64,000 nucleotides of DNA from Pseudoalteromonas ruthenica (GCF_008808095.1 NZ_CP023397.1:124001-188000), one strand, 5' to 3'. Shown: positions 25,835-35,039, counted from the stretch's first letter. Notes: generated by a model not told the origin, from the letters alone. Made by a program: numbers and translations.

Positions 25835-28800
25835 TTAAAACTCACTGGGGGCCGGCGGCACACTCAGTGGTTTTTTCGGATTCGCTTTAAGCTCTTTTAA
25901 CAGCTCTTCAACCGCACGTTCAATCGATGGGTCTTGGCCTTTGTAAATAAGCTCTGGGCGATCAATCACCTTTATATCAGGGGTGACTCCCTCATTTTCG
26001 ATGATCCAATTACCTTCGTTATCTAAAATCCGGAAGGTCGCGGCAATCACTTGGCCGCCATCCACTAGGCTGGGATTACCCGAGATCCCAATGAGGCCAC
26101 CCCAGGTGCGGGTACCAATCAGTTTACCTAACCCTGCTTGACGGAAGTAATAGGGTAGGGCGTCACCGCCGGAACTGGAATAGCCGTTGATCAGCATGGC
26201 TTTTGGTCCATCGTGCGCAAACTGCGGCGTTTTTGTCGGCTCGACACCACGGCGCTTCCAATAGTTAAGAGGCTTGCGAGCCAACCAGGTGATCATATGT
26301 TCGGGAATAAATCCACCGCCATTATAACGATCATCAATGATCATGGCGTCTTTGGTGGTTTGCGGCATGTAATTTTTAAACATGGCGCGGTTACCTTCAT
26401 AATGGGTATTCGGTAAGTGCACATAACCAATACGCCCGTCAGAGAGCTTATCAACATAAGCGGCGCGGGTGTTAACCCAATGCAAATAACGTAGCCCTTG
26501 CTCGCTGGCAACCGGCTCGACACTGACTTGCCACGCCCCCTTGCTAATGGGTTTGTCGTTAAGCACGAGCTCAACTTGCTCACCCTGAGTGTTCTCCAAC
26601 AGCTCATAAAAGTTCGCTACAGTTTTTACTGAGCGACCATTAACGGCGATGATAAAGTCGCCTTTGCTGGCTTTCACACCGGTGGTGCCAAGCGGAGAGC
26701 GGAAGTTTTCGTGCCAGTTCTCGCCTTGGAAAATGTGCTCAATTTGCACATAGCCAGAGCGGTGGCTGGCCAGTTTGGCACCCAGAAGACCATGGTTTTT
26801 ACGCTCGGCTTTGGGCATGTCGCCGGATTGCACGTAAATATGGCCGGCGTTAATTTCCCCGGCGATTTCACTGAGAACATAATCTAAATCTGCGCGGTGG
26901 GCCACTGCATTGGCCATGCCTTGGTACTTCTTAACAATGACATCCCAGTCCTGACCGTGGTGATTTTCATCGTAAAACCAATCGCGCAGGGTGCGCCAGC
27001 CTTCCACATACATTTGTTGCCACTCAAGCTGAGGGTCGATTTTCAGCGTCATATTGGTTAAATCCAATTTTGTGGCGCTTAAATCTTGCTCTGGTTTAGG
27101 CGCAATAATGCTGTAGTCATCGCCAGCGCGCACCAACAGGTGTTCGCCATTTGCCGATACCGTATAGCTGCTAACGCCCTTGGCCACGGTTTTCAGCTCG
27201 CTATCGTGCTCGGTACCAAGTAGTTGCAAGGCGCCGTTAGCCATCACCAGCACGCCACCGTCAACGCCATGCAGTGAGCGATAATCGCCCGAGGGCGCGT
27301 TCAGCGCGGTCACGCGTTGCATAAAGCCCGTGCTTTGCAATTGGTTGCCATTGTCGGCATCGCTTTGCGCATCGTCGTCACTCACTATGGTGGTTTCGTC
27401 ACTTTGCAATGCAACCAATGGCGTTATATCAGTGTTCACCGCCGCAGCGTAGATGCGTGTGGCGCGGTTAAACATGTAATCGAACTCGTAGCTGCTAAAG
27501 GCTAAGTTAAAGTCGCGCTCAGAGGTGAAATACAGGTAGTTGCCATCCGGTGAGAAAGTGGGGCTGTGCTCATTGGTCATCTCGTCGGTCAGGCGAGTCA
27601 CGTCTTGCTCGTCGGTATTGTAATGCCATAACGAGCCGTAGCGGTTTTCATTGTTTTTAACATAGACAATGTCTTCGCTATTAGGTGACCACGTGTACTG
27701 ACGAATGCCCTCTTCATCATAGATACTGGTATCAATTTTGTGCTGCTTGCCTGATTGCGCATCCAGCCACCATAACGTGTGGTTTTTATCGGCAAAAAGC
27801 AGCTTGGAGCTGTCGGGTGACCAGATGGGGGTAAAGCGCCAAATGGTGCCATTACTGGTCAGTTGCTTAACGGCGTTATTATCCGCGCGGTCCTGCAAAT
27901 AAATCTCGTATTCACCGGATTCGTCGCTCATGTAGGCAATATAGCGGCCGTTGGGTGACCAACTGGCGTCTATTTCTCGGCCTTTAGGGGTGTAGGAAAG
28001 GTTGCGAGTTGGGCCTTTTTGAGCGGGGACGCTAAATAGCTCGCCTCGGGCGGTAAACAAGGCCCGTTTGCCATCATGAGACAGCGACATAGAGTCGATA
28101 AAGTCGCTCACATTTTTGCTGTAAGGCATGGCATATTGGCGCACGCCAGCGACATTAATGGTGAGTTTATTGCTTTGCTCGGTTGTGGGGTCGAAGCGAT
28201 ATAAATAACCCCCATTTTCGTACACCACCGCGTTGGGGCCAGCTGATGGCCACAGCACATCGAAGTCCTCATGGGTGGTGAGCTTTTTAGGCGCTTCGCC
28301 TTCACGGTATTGATACAGGTTTAAGGTGTAGTCGCGATCAGAGACAAAGTAGATATTATCGCCCACCCAAGTTGGCTGCTGATCGGTGGCGCGATCTGTG
28401 GTCAGCTGCTTGGAACTGTTTTGGTCTAAATCATACACCCATACATCTTGGGCACGACCGCCGCGCGAGCGTTTCCAGGTACGAAATTCACGATCAATCG
28501 GGGTGTATACATATTTGCTGCCATCTGGGCTTAGCATACCACCCCCGGTTTCAGGAATAGCCAGAGGCTGCTCTAGGCCACCATCGGCAGGCACCATATA
28601 TGGGCGGCCCATGCGTTTACCCCAAGGAGTGCGGTTTGCACGAAATACCACATGTTTACCATCGGGTGTCCAATCAAGCACCCGGTAATCGAAACCGCCA
28701 CGCGGTGGCATAGGACCAACATCGTTGTAATAGGTAAGCTGTTTAAGGCCAGAACCATCGCGGTTAATGACGTAGATTTGTCGGCTGCCATTATACTCGG

Positions 28801-29050
28801 CGGCAAACGCGATCCGTTGGCCATCTGGGGAGAATTTAGGGAAAGTTTCAAAGCCGACATGATCGGTCAGGCGCTGGCTGGCACCGGTTTCGGTGTTTGC
28901 TACATACACATCGCCAGCGTAAATGAAGGTGACATGTTCGTTATGAATATCAGGAAAGCGCAATAAGCGTGTGTCTTCAGTTTCATAGGCTGACACCCAC
29001 GGGGCCAGCGTTGCGGCCATGGCGAGTGCCAAGGTGGTTATTTTTCTCAT
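25835..29050 (-). CDS. Tricorn-type S41 protease, exported
   Basis: The 1071-residue protein has a signal peptide (1-21, ending VSA). N-terminal WD40/PD40-like beta-propeller repeats follow (RLTDHVGFETFPKFSPDG, RIAFAAEYNGSRQIYV, ISYMSDESGEYEIY-like blades) to about residue 660. Then come the tricorn C1 domain, a PDZ domain (about 755-850, HGLLGAKLASHRSG, GDFIIAVNGRSV) and an S41 peptidase core. GYSSSGGDALPYYFRQ carries the catalytic serine, with RYNGGGFIPE before it. Tricorn proteases degrade oligopeptides to small products. The signal peptide implies periplasmic peptide scavenging. It is a single-gene unit ended by the shared terminator. Confidence 0.92.
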   Translation of the reverse strand: MRKITTLALAMAATLAPWVSAYETEDTRLLRFPDIHNEHVTFIYAGDVYVANTETGASQRLTDHVGFETFPKFSPDGQRIAFAAEYNGSRQIYVINRDGSGLKQLTYYNDVGPMPPRGGFDYRVLDWTPDGKHVVFRANRTPWGKRMGRPYMVPADGGLEQPLAIPETGGGMLSPDGSKYVYTPIDREFRTWKRSRGGRAQDVWVYDLDQNSSKQLTTDRATDQQPTWVGDNIYFVSDRDYTLNLYQYREGEAPKKLTTHEDFDVLWPSAGPNAVVYENGGYLYRFDPTTEQSNKLTINVAGVRQYAMPYSKNVSDFIDSMSLSHDGKRALFTARGELFSVPAQKGPTRNLSYTPKGREIDASWSPNGRYIAYMSDESGEYEIYLQDRADNNAVKQLTSNGTIWRFTPIWSPDSSKLLFADKNHTLWWLDAQSGKQHKIDTSIYDEEGIRQYTWSPNSEDIVYVKNNENRYGSLWHYNTDEQDVTRLTDEMTNEHSPTFSPDGNYLYFTSERDFNLAFSSYEFDYMFNRATRIYAAAVNTDITPLVALQSDETTIVSDDDAQSDADNGNQLQSTGFMQRVTALNAPSGDYRSLHGVDGGVLVMANGALQLLGTEHDSELKTVAKGVSSYTVSANGEHLLVRAGDDYSIIAPKPEQDLSATKLDLTNMTLKIDPQLEWQQMYVEGWRTLRDWFYDENHHGQDWDVIVKKYQGMANAVAHRADLDYVLSEIAGEINAGHIYVQSGDMPKAERKNHGLLGAKLASHRSGYVQIEHIFQGENWHENFRSPLGTTGVKASKGDFIIAVNGRSVKTVANFYELLENTQGEQVELVLNDKPISKGAWQVSVEPVASEQGLRYLHWVNTRAAYVDKLSDGRIGYVHLPNTHYEGNRAMFKNYMPQTTKDAMIIDDRYNGGGFIPEHMITWLARKPLNYWKRRGVEPTKTPQFAHDGPKAMLINGYSSSGGDALPYYFRQAGLGKLIGTRTWGGLIGISGNPSLVDGGQVIAATFRILDNEGNWIIENEGVTPDIKVIDRPELIYKGQDPSIERAVEELLKELKANPKKPLSVPPAPSEF

Positions 29051-29397
29051 CTTTGGTAACCCTTTTTTTAGAAGCTGTTACATCATAACAAGGGTACTTA
29101 CAATTGCGACAGCGCTGCGATAAAAGGCTGTTACAAAATATGTCAGCTACTGAGCTTGGCGCAGATAAATGAAATAACATTAGGTAAACCCTAGTGCCTG
29201 TGTTAAGGTGCCCCTGTCTGATGAGTTCTACCCAGATTCGATATTTGCTTTTGTCCTTCAGTTCTTCGTGAGTCCTATCCAGTTAGTGTTCCACCCGAAT
29301 TTAAGCACCAAGCCGTTCGTGTTAGCTAGTACTTAGTTTGGCATTACCGCGTCTGTTAAGCAGCGCACATTTATATATAAAAGATTTTGGAGACACT

Positions 29398-29568
29398 ATG
29401 TCTAATACAACTGGTACAGTTAAATGGTTCGACGAGAGCAAAGGTTTCGGTTTCATCACTCCTACTGATGGCGGCAAAGACGTATTCGTACATTTCCGCG
29501 CTATCGTTTCTGATGACGGCTACCGCACTTTGCAAGAAGGCCAAGAAGTTCAGTTCACTGTTGAATAA
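29398..29568 (+). CDS. CspA-family cold-shock protein, shortened by an in-frame TAA
   Basis: The frame starts [19 protein letters not shown] (RNP1 KGFGFI) and contains RNP2 DVFVHF, then stops after QEVQFTVE at 56 residues. The TAA at 29566-29568 is followed in the same frame by GAKGPQATQVTAV and a second TAA at 29608. This is exactly the usual 70-residue CspA ending, in which a Glu or Lys codon stands at this place. One GAA-to-TAA change explains it. The shortened product lacks the last beta strand of the OB fold. It is either a recent pseudogene, a read-through case or a base-call error. The roughly 350 bp upstream, shared with the tricorn promoter, would hold a long cold-shock leader. No other gene is seen there. 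Confidence 0.82.
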   Translation: MSNTTGTVKWFDESKGFGFITPTDGGKDVFVHFRAIVSDDGYRTLQEGQEVQFTVE

Positions 29569-29636
29569 GGCGCTAAAGGCCCACAAGCTACACAAGTTAC
29601 TGCTGTTTAATAACGGCGTTAATCTGTGATGTAATT

Positions 29637-29693
29637 GAGCGCATACGCTCACTTGCAATAAAAAATACCTGAGCCTGAGCTTGGGTATTTTTT
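29637..29693 (+). terminator. Tandem hairpins and rho-independent terminator after cspA
   Basis: A small hairpin GAGCG-CATA-CGCTC (29637-29650) is followed by AAAAAATACC (29660-29669) pairing with GGTATTTTTT (29684-29693). This A/U-tract stem is a typical intrinsic terminator and implies the cspA transcript covers the full 70-codon frame. Confidence 0.82.
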
Positions 29694-29731
29694 TGTCTAC
29701 CGTGCTCGCATTTCTATTGTTTTCTCATCGC

Positions 29732-29748
29732 CATAAGCTTCACTTAAG
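29732..29748 (+). promoter_or_regulatory. PmrA-type box (one mismatch) upstream of the LTA-synthase-like gene
   Basis: CATAAG-CTTCA-CTTAAG fits the (C/T)TTAA(G/T)-N5-(C/T)TTAA(G/T) direct repeat bound by PmrA/QseB-type regulators, with one mismatch in the first half. A -10-like TATGTT (29759-29764) follows after 10 bp, the spacing also seen at the perfect box at 51136. It lies about 45 bp upstream of the gene. Confidence 0.5.
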
Positions 29749-29794
29749 TTTCACATTTTATGTTAGCCGCATGAATTCTCTTTAATGCGATGAC

Positions 29795-31738
29795 ATGCTC
29801 AAATTATACATACGGCAATTTGCCCCCTTTATTTTATTCGTAACTACTTTAGCAGTAATTTTTATGGCTACTCGGCTCGGTTTAATGCTCTGGCAACATG
29901 AGCGTTTGGAAGCAGGTCAGTGGGGGTTGGTATTACTAGGTGGTGTGCGTATTGATCTGAGCAGTATTGCTTATATAGCTCTGCCACTATTCATCATCAA
30001 TGTGGTGTACTTGATGGCACCACGCAAATTGAAATACGTTTTATTTATTTTATTAAAAGCTTATGCGGCACTTACTATTGCGACAATTGTGTTGGTCGAA
30101 GCCGCAACACCAGCATTTATCTTGCAGTATGACGTTCGACCAAATCGATTATTCATAGAATATGTGCAATACCCCAAAGAGGTTCTATCCATGCTTGCGA
30201 ATGGACACTTTCTCGCGGCAGCAACCTCACTCATTCTGGCCTTGATTTTCGCCATTGCTACAATCCGTTATATACCACGTCCTTATTGCCAACATCAGTC
30301 TCGTCGCTTCAGCGTATTTGCAGTCTTAGTCACGGTAGTTACGCTGGCGGTTCTAGCTCGAGGTACGTTTGCACATCGTCCTTTAAACCCTGCACTAGTT
30401 TATTTCTCTCAAGACGCTTTAGTGAATTCACTCATTTTGAACTCGTCATACAGTGTGGTTTTTGCAGCCAAAAATATGGCCTCGGAACGCAGCGCGCAGA
30501 CCTTGTACGGGACGATGGCTGAGGAGCAGGTTGTTAAGATAATGAAGTCATCCACTTTTCGTTCCTCAATGGGCGATGAGCATATACCGACACTCACGAT
30601 TAATGCTCCTTACCACCAAGGTCAAAGTAAAAACGTGGTTATTATTTTAGAGGAAAGCCTGGGAGCGCGGTTTGTTGGCGCCTTGGGTGGTAAAGGATTA
30701 ACCCCACAACTAGATAATTTATACGCTCAAGGATGGGGATTTCATAGCCTTTATGCAACGGGCACGCGCTCGGTGCGAGGCATTGAGGCGGTTATTAGTG
30801 GCTTTTTACCATCGCCTTCACGTTCAGTGGTGAAGCTATCAAAGTCCCAGAAGCAATTCTTTACCATTGCTCAGCTGCTTGCTAGGCACGGTTATATGAC
30901 ACAATTCATTTATGGTGGCGAGAGCCACTTCGATAATATGAAAAGCTTCTTTCTAGGGAATGGGTTTCAGGATATTGTCGATATGAATGATATTGCCGAG
31001 CCTCAGTTTACGTCCTCTTGGGGGGTCAGTGACGAAGATTTATTTATTCAAGCAGATAAAGAACTCTCTTATTTAGCGCAGCAGCAACGACCTTTTTTTA
31101 GTCTTATTTTTACTTCTAGTAATCATGACCCCTTTGATATTCCAGAGAATAAAGTCGTCCTCGATGCGGTCGGTACCAATGAACATGTTAAGCGAGATTT
31201 GGCGATAAAATATGCCGATATGGCGCTTGGTCAATTCATTGAGCGTGCAAAACACAGTGAATATTGGCAGGATACTGTGTTTCTTATCGTTGCAGATCAT
31301 GATGTTAGGGTGTATGGGCGTGAGCCAGTGCCAATTAAATCCTTTCATATTCCCGGCGTTATTCTCAATTCTCCTTTTGACGGCATTCAAGATGATCGGC
31401 TTGTCAGTCAAATAGACTTGCCAGTGACTTTACTCTCCTTAGCAGGTATTGAAGCGGCAACGCCTATGACTGGGTTTGATCTTACAAAGCATTATCCAGT
31501 AGAAAGAGCGCTTATGCAGTATTACGACAACTTTGCATACCTAGAAAATGACAAAGCGGTGGTATTAATGCCCGGTGAAAGGGCTAGCTATTGGTCTTAT
31601 AACAAAGCATCAAAAACGCAAACATCGTTATCAACGGGCAATAAGTTGGTCACTTTGAAAAATAAAGCGTTGGCCCATGCCTTATATAGCACGATGGCGT
31701 ATCAAAAACGCTTATATCAACTGCCACAACCTAAGTAA
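29795..31738 (+). CDS. LTA synthase-family membrane phosphotransferase (alkaline phosphatase superfamily)
   Basis: The 647-residue protein has five transmembrane helices in the first 205 residues, then a periplasmic sulfatase-like domain. Visible motifs are VVIILEESLGARFVGALGG (metal site), TGTRSVRGIEAVISGF with the probable nucleophile threonine, FSLIFTSSNHDPFDIP, and VADHDVRVYG (metal site). In Gram-negatives such proteins transfer phosphoglycerol or phosphoethanolamine from a phospholipid to a periplasmic glycan or lipid, releasing diacylglycerol. DgkA encoded 39 bp downstream would recycle that product. The exact donor and acceptor cannot be read from the sequence. A PmrA-like box lies upstream. 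Confidence 0.85.
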   Translation: MLKLYIRQFAPFILFVTTLAVIFMATRLGLMLWQHERLEAGQWGLVLLGGVRIDLSSIAYIALPLFIINVVYLMAPRKLKYVLFILLKAYAALTIATIVLVEAATPAFILQYDVRPNRLFIEYVQYPKEVLSMLANGHFLAAATSLILALIFAIATIRYIPRPYCQHQSRRFSVFAVLVTVVTLAVLARGTFAHRPLNPALVYFSQDALVNSLILNSSYSVVFAAKNMASERSAQTLYGTMAEEQVVKIMKSSTFRSSMGDEHIPTLTINAPYHQGQSKNVVIILEESLGARFVGALGGKGLTPQLDNLYAQGWGFHSLYATGTRSVRGIEAVISGFLPSPSRSVVKLSKSQKQFFTIAQLLARHGYMTQFIYGGESHFDNMKSFFLGNGFQDIVDMNDIAEPQFTSSWGVSDEDLFIQADKELSYLAQQQRPFFSLIFTSSNHDPFDIPENKVVLDAVGTNEHVKRDLAIKYADMALGQFIERAKHSEYWQDTVFLIVADHDVRVYGREPVPIKSFHIPGVILNSPFDGIQDDRLVSQIDLPVTLLSLAGIEAATPMTGFDLTKHYPVERALMQYYDNFAYLENDKAVVLMPGERASYWSYNKASKTQTSLSTGNKLVTLKNKALAHALYSTMAYQKRLYQLPQPK

Positions 31739-31777
31739 TGAATTACCACACTATGATAAAACGAGAGAAGGTTGACT

Positions 31778-32152
31778 ATGCGCTTTGACAACACCAAAAA
31801 GCCAAAAGGGTTCAAGCGAATTGTCTTTGCATTGCGACACTCGTTAAGGGCTCTTTCTTGGTTAATAAAAAACGAATCAGCATTTAAGCAAGAGGTGACA
31901 TTACTACTCGTATCGTTAGTCGCGCTTGGTGTGTTACAAGCCGGTATTTATCAATGGATAGCCGTGATTGGGGCCACACTTTTTGTGATGTTTGCTGAAA
32001 TATTAAATACCGCAATTGAAGTGATCGTCGATAGAGTAGGGTTAGATATTCATCCTTTATCTGGACGGGCAAAAGATTTAGGGTCGGCCGCTGTACTCGT
32101 GGCATTAATCATCTATGCGCTCGTTTGGGTAGCTGTCATTACTGCGTTTTAG
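31778..32152 (+). CDS. dgkA: Diacylglycerol kinase DgkA
   Basis: The protein has about 124 residues, three transmembrane helices and the family signature EILNTAIEVIVDRV. An amphipathic N-terminus (FKRIVFALRHSLRALSWLI, 19 residues) and AFKQEV precede the first helix. The enzyme phosphorylates diacylglycerol to phosphatidic acid at the inner membrane. The ATG at 31778 was chosen because GAGAAGG lies seven bases upstream; a TTG at 31772 is the alternative. Its place after the LTA-synthase-like gene fits recycling of the diacylglycerol that enzyme releases. The stop overlaps the convergent acpH stop by 4 bp. Confidence 0.93.
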   Translation: MRFDNTKKPKGFKRIVFALRHSLRALSWLIKNESAFKQEVTLLLVSLVALGVLQAGIYQWIAVIGATLFVMFAEILNTAIEVIVDRVGLDIHPLSGRAKDLGSAAVLVALIIYALVWVAVITAF

Positions 32153-32739
32153 AGCTGGCTTTCGACGCTATGACGTTTGACGTGAGCGAGCAACAGCGGA
32201 AAAAAGTGTAAAAACACCGCCTCAAACTGCTCAAAATGTTGCTCAATATCGTTAATGCTGCCAGCAAACTCATTGTTAAAGCGGATACGTTTGGCAATGT
32301 TATCCAGCGCCAAAGCCACGCCGTCTAAGTGGGCATAGGTGCTAAACCAGTCTTGGTCGCTCATACGCGCAACCACCTGTTGCATGGCCTGGGGCATATG
32401 CGACTGACGCCTTAGTAGCAGCGTGTAGGCGTGATTGCGAAAGTTAGCAAACTCCGTGCTACTGAAGCGCGACCAATGGCGAATGAGAAAGTGATCGAAC
32501 AACACATCTAATGCCACTCCGGCAAAGCGGCGGCGCTGAGGTGAGAACAACTGCTTGGCCTGCCTAACCTGCTCATTGTTATCGGTGAACTTATCCACTA
32601 ATAAATGATTTTGTAATCCCAAATACACAGGCCGAGGTAATTGCTCGGTACTAACACCACGGCGAAAGTCACCAAGCAGATTACCAAAGTGGGAATCCGC
32701 TGTGTTTTGGGCCAAAAATAAATGCGCGAGGTAATTCAT
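32149..32739 (-). CDS. acpH: ACP phosphodiesterase (AcpH)
   Basis: The 196-residue protein begins MNYLAHLFLAQ, the usual N-terminus of the family, so the ATG at 32739 was chosen rather than one ten codons upstream. Conserved DUF479 motifs follow: GNLLGDFRRG, HLLVDKFTD and FAGVALDVLFDHFLIRHW, with the paired Asp/His residues of an HD-like metal centre. AcpH removes 4'-phosphopantetheine from acyl carrier protein. It is transcribed alone, convergent with dgkA. Confidence 0.92.
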   Translation of the reverse strand: MNYLAHLFLAQNTADSHFGNLLGDFRRGVSTEQLPRPVYLGLQNHLLVDKFTDNNEQVRQAKQLFSPQRRRFAGVALDVLFDHFLIRHWSRFSSTEFANFRNHAYTLLLRRQSHMPQAMQQVVARMSDQDWFSTYAHLDGVALALDNIAKRIRFNNEFAGSINDIEQHFEQFEAVFLHFFPLLLAHVKRHSVESQL

Positions 32740-32908
32740 GACGGCTAAGTGTTCGCAGGCTACATGCATTTAGTGTAAAGCATGAGCAAGGCATGGCGAA
32801 CAACTTTTGAATGCATCAACTAATTTCAAACATATATCCGTTTATTCACATTTTATGCTCTGTACGAGTGAAACGAGCGTGACTGGATGTTTGCGTTGCA
32901 GCCAACAA

Positions 32909-33811
32909 TCAGCCATTTTCGGATGGTAAATGCGTGGCAATAAATTCATTTAGTTGCTGTTTTAATAGCTGGGCACGGCGGCTGAGTAATCGGCCACTGG
33001 GCCATAGTGCATAAATTGTACGCGGCTCAGAGCGCCAATTTGGGGCGATGCATTTTAGTTCATTGCGCTGTAGCTCGTCGATAATTTCAAAGCGGGGTAG
33101 CAGCGCTGCGCCTTGGCCATCACAGGCCAAATACTTTACAAAGCTGGTATCGTTAAATTGATGCATAAAACGGGGCACAAACTTATGGCGGCGTTTCGAG
33201 GGTAAGTGCGTTAATTGCCAGCTTTTACGCAGCGTAGTGCCAATTAAAGGCAAGGTACGCAGCTGCTCTAAGGTGTATACCTCCTCACAGTTTTGCCGTT
33301 GCATAAATTCAGGGCTGGCGACCAATAAGGTGTCACTTTCACCTAAGCGTTGTTGCATAAACGCGCTATCGTGTTGGGGGCCAATGCGTATTGCCATATC
33401 CGCTTGGGTGTTGACCATATCCTGCTTATCATTGCTGAGCTCCAACTGCAGAGCAACTTGTGGGTAGGTGCGGGTAAACCGCAGCCAAAACGGCTTTAAA
33501 AAACCGTGGCTGAAGTTCATCGGCGCCAATACCTTTAGTTGTCCTGTTAGCGAGGCGTTGGCCTCGTTAAGACGGTGCTCAGTGTGCTCAAATTGCGCCA
33601 CCAAATCGACATAGGCATGGTAGTAAACCTCGCCTTGTTGCGTCAGTTGGCAATGACGAGCACTGCGGTTTACCAGTTTGCAATTAAGGTGCTGCTCTAA
33701 GCGTTGTAAACGCCGGGTAACCGTGGCCGGTGGCAGCGATAAAACCTGAGCGGCGGCGCCTAGTCCGCCTTGTTGAGCAATATGAACAAATACACGAATA
33801 TCATCAAGCAT
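32909..33811 (-). CDS. LysR-family transcriptional regulator
   Basis: The 300-residue protein has an N-terminal HTH (MLDDIRVFVHIAQQGGLGAA and LPPATVTRRLQRLEQHL) of the CrgA/AaeR-like branch, then a standard LysR effector domain (LTGQLKVLAPMNFSHGFLKP, DMAIRIGP). It is divergent from the DUF2938 gene, and a perfect 18-bp palindrome lies between them beside its own start codon. This layout suggests autoregulation and control of the DUF2938/TPMT genes. Confidence 0.9.
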   Translation of the reverse strand: MLDDIRVFVHIAQQGGLGAAAQVLSLPPATVTRRLQRLEQHLNCKLVNRSARHCQLTQQGEVYYHAYVDLVAQFEHTEHRLNEANASLTGQLKVLAPMNFSHGFLKPFWLRFTRTYPQVALQLELSNDKQDMVNTQADMAIRIGPQHDSAFMQQRLGESDTLLVASPEFMQRQNCEEVYTLEQLRTLPLIGTTLRKSWQLTHLPSKRRHKFVPRFMHQFNDTSFVKYLACDGQGAALLPRFEIIDELQRNELKCIAPNWRSEPRTIYALWPSGRLLSRRAQLLKQQLNEFIATHLPSENG

Positions 33812-33829
33812 AATTTCATAAATGAAATT
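33812..33829. promoter_or_regulatory. Perfect 18-bp palindrome, candidate LysR operator
   Basis: AATTTCAT-AA-ATGAAATT directly abuts the LysR start codon. Further half-sites ATTTCA (near 33841) and TGAAAT (near 33863) lie toward the DUF2938 gene, consistent with a multi-site LysR binding region. Confidence 0.5.
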
Positions 33830-33905
33830 TAAAGTTGTTTATTTCAGTGTATAGGTTATTAGTGAAATTGAATATGCTACTGCCAATATCTTTTGGGAGT
33901 CGCAT

Positions 33906-34388
33906 ATGAATACAGACATGTTGTTATCGGCGCTTATTGCCGGAGTGATCGCCACCGCGTTACTTGATGCCTGGGGGGTTCTATTAAAATCGACCCTGCA
34001 AGTGCCTTCATTGCGCTTGTGTGTGCTCGGGCGCTGGCTACTGCAAATGCCTGAGCAGGGCATGGTGCAATGCCATGTTGCGCAACAACCAGGGCATCGT
34101 GGTGAATGTGCACTGGGCTGGAGCGTGCATTACGCTATTGGAATACTCTTTGCCTTAGGGTATTTTCTTATGTTGCAGTGGCTGCACCGCCCACCCAGTC
34201 TAATGATTGCTATCGCCTACGCCTTAGCCACGGTGGTATTTGCATTTTTTGTAATGCAGCCGGGCATGGGCGCAGGCTTAGCCGCGCGCCACAGCCCCAA
34301 GCCCTGGCGGGCACGGGGTAAAAGCATGCTGAGCCATGGTATTTTTGGTGTCGGCCTACACATTGGCAGTCTAATTGTGAGTCATTGA
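33906..34388 (+). CDS. DUF2938-family membrane protein
   Basis: The 160-residue protein has four hydrophobic segments (about 5-25, 73-90, 97-115 and 140-158) and the family motifs VIATALLDAWGVLLK, GWSVHYAIGILFALGYF, MQPGMGAGLAA and KSMLSHGIFGVGLHIGS. Function is unknown. Members are often encoded divergently from a LysR regulator, as here. The TPMT gene follows 9 bp downstream, so the two are probably co-transcribed. Confidence 0.87.
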   Translation: MNTDMLLSALIAGVIATALLDAWGVLLKSTLQVPSLRLCVLGRWLLQMPEQGMVQCHVAQQPGHRGECALGWSVHYAIGILFALGYFLMLQWLHRPPSLMIAIAYALATVVFAFFVMQPGMGAGLAARHSPKPWRARGKSMLSHGIFGVGLHIGSLIVSH

Positions 34389-34397
34389 GAGTGTATT

Positions 34398-35039
34398 ATG
34401 AATCCTGAATATTGGTTACAACGTTGGCAGCAAGGGGATATTGGCTTTGATCAACAAGAGCCTAATAGCAACCTAGTGGCGTTTTTCCCCACCCTGGCAC
34501 TGACTCCTGGCGAACGGGTGTTTGTGCCATTGTGTGGTAAAAGTATTGATGTGCAGTGGCTGTTGCAACAAGGGCACGCTGTGGTTGCGGTGGAGCTCAG
34601 TGAAGACGCAGTGCAGGCGTTGTTTCAAGCGCTTGAGCTCACTCCAGATATCTCTCAGCAGGGTGAGCACCGGTGTTATCAGGCGGGCAACCTCTGCGTG
34701 TATGTGGGTGATGTGTTTGCGCTTGAACGGGCACAGTTAGAGGGAGTGACGGCTATCTACGATCGCGGCGCACTGGTTGCTTTAGATGCGCCCCTGCGCA
34801 TGCGTTACAGCGCCAAGCTAAAAGAGCTGTGCCCTCAGGCGCAGCAGCTTGTGGTTACTGTGGAGTACCCTCAACCCGAGCCACAAAGTACACCGCAATC
34901 GGTTCCAGCAAATGAATTACAGCAACTCTATGGTGACCATTATCGCCTTGATTGCCTTAACCGAGCAGCCATGCCCGAGGGCATAAAAGGGTTTACCCCA
35001 GCGTTTAATAGCACCTGGCATCTCTGCATTGCAGGCTAG
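34398..35039 (+). CDS. tpm: Thiopurine S-methyltransferase family protein
   Basis: The 213-residue protein shows the bacterial TPMT pattern: YWLQRWQQGDIGFDQ, VFVPLCGKSIDVQWLLQQGH (SAM-binding motif I), VAVELSEDAV, IYDRGALVALDAPLR and VTVEYP. The family uses S-adenosylmethionine to methylate thiols, selenium or tellurium compounds. In bacteria it is linked to metalloid resistance. It is the second gene after DUF2938, and its stop codon lies inside the following hairpin. Confidence 0.93.
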   Translation: MNPEYWLQRWQQGDIGFDQQEPNSNLVAFFPTLALTPGERVFVPLCGKSIDVQWLLQQGHAVVAVELSEDAVQALFQALELTPDISQQGEHRCYQAGNLCVYVGDVFALERAQLEGVTAIYDRGALVALDAPLRMRYSAKLKELCPQAQQLVVTVEYPQPEPQSTPQSVPANELQQLYGDHYRLDCLNRAAMPEGIKGFTPAFNSTWHLCIAG

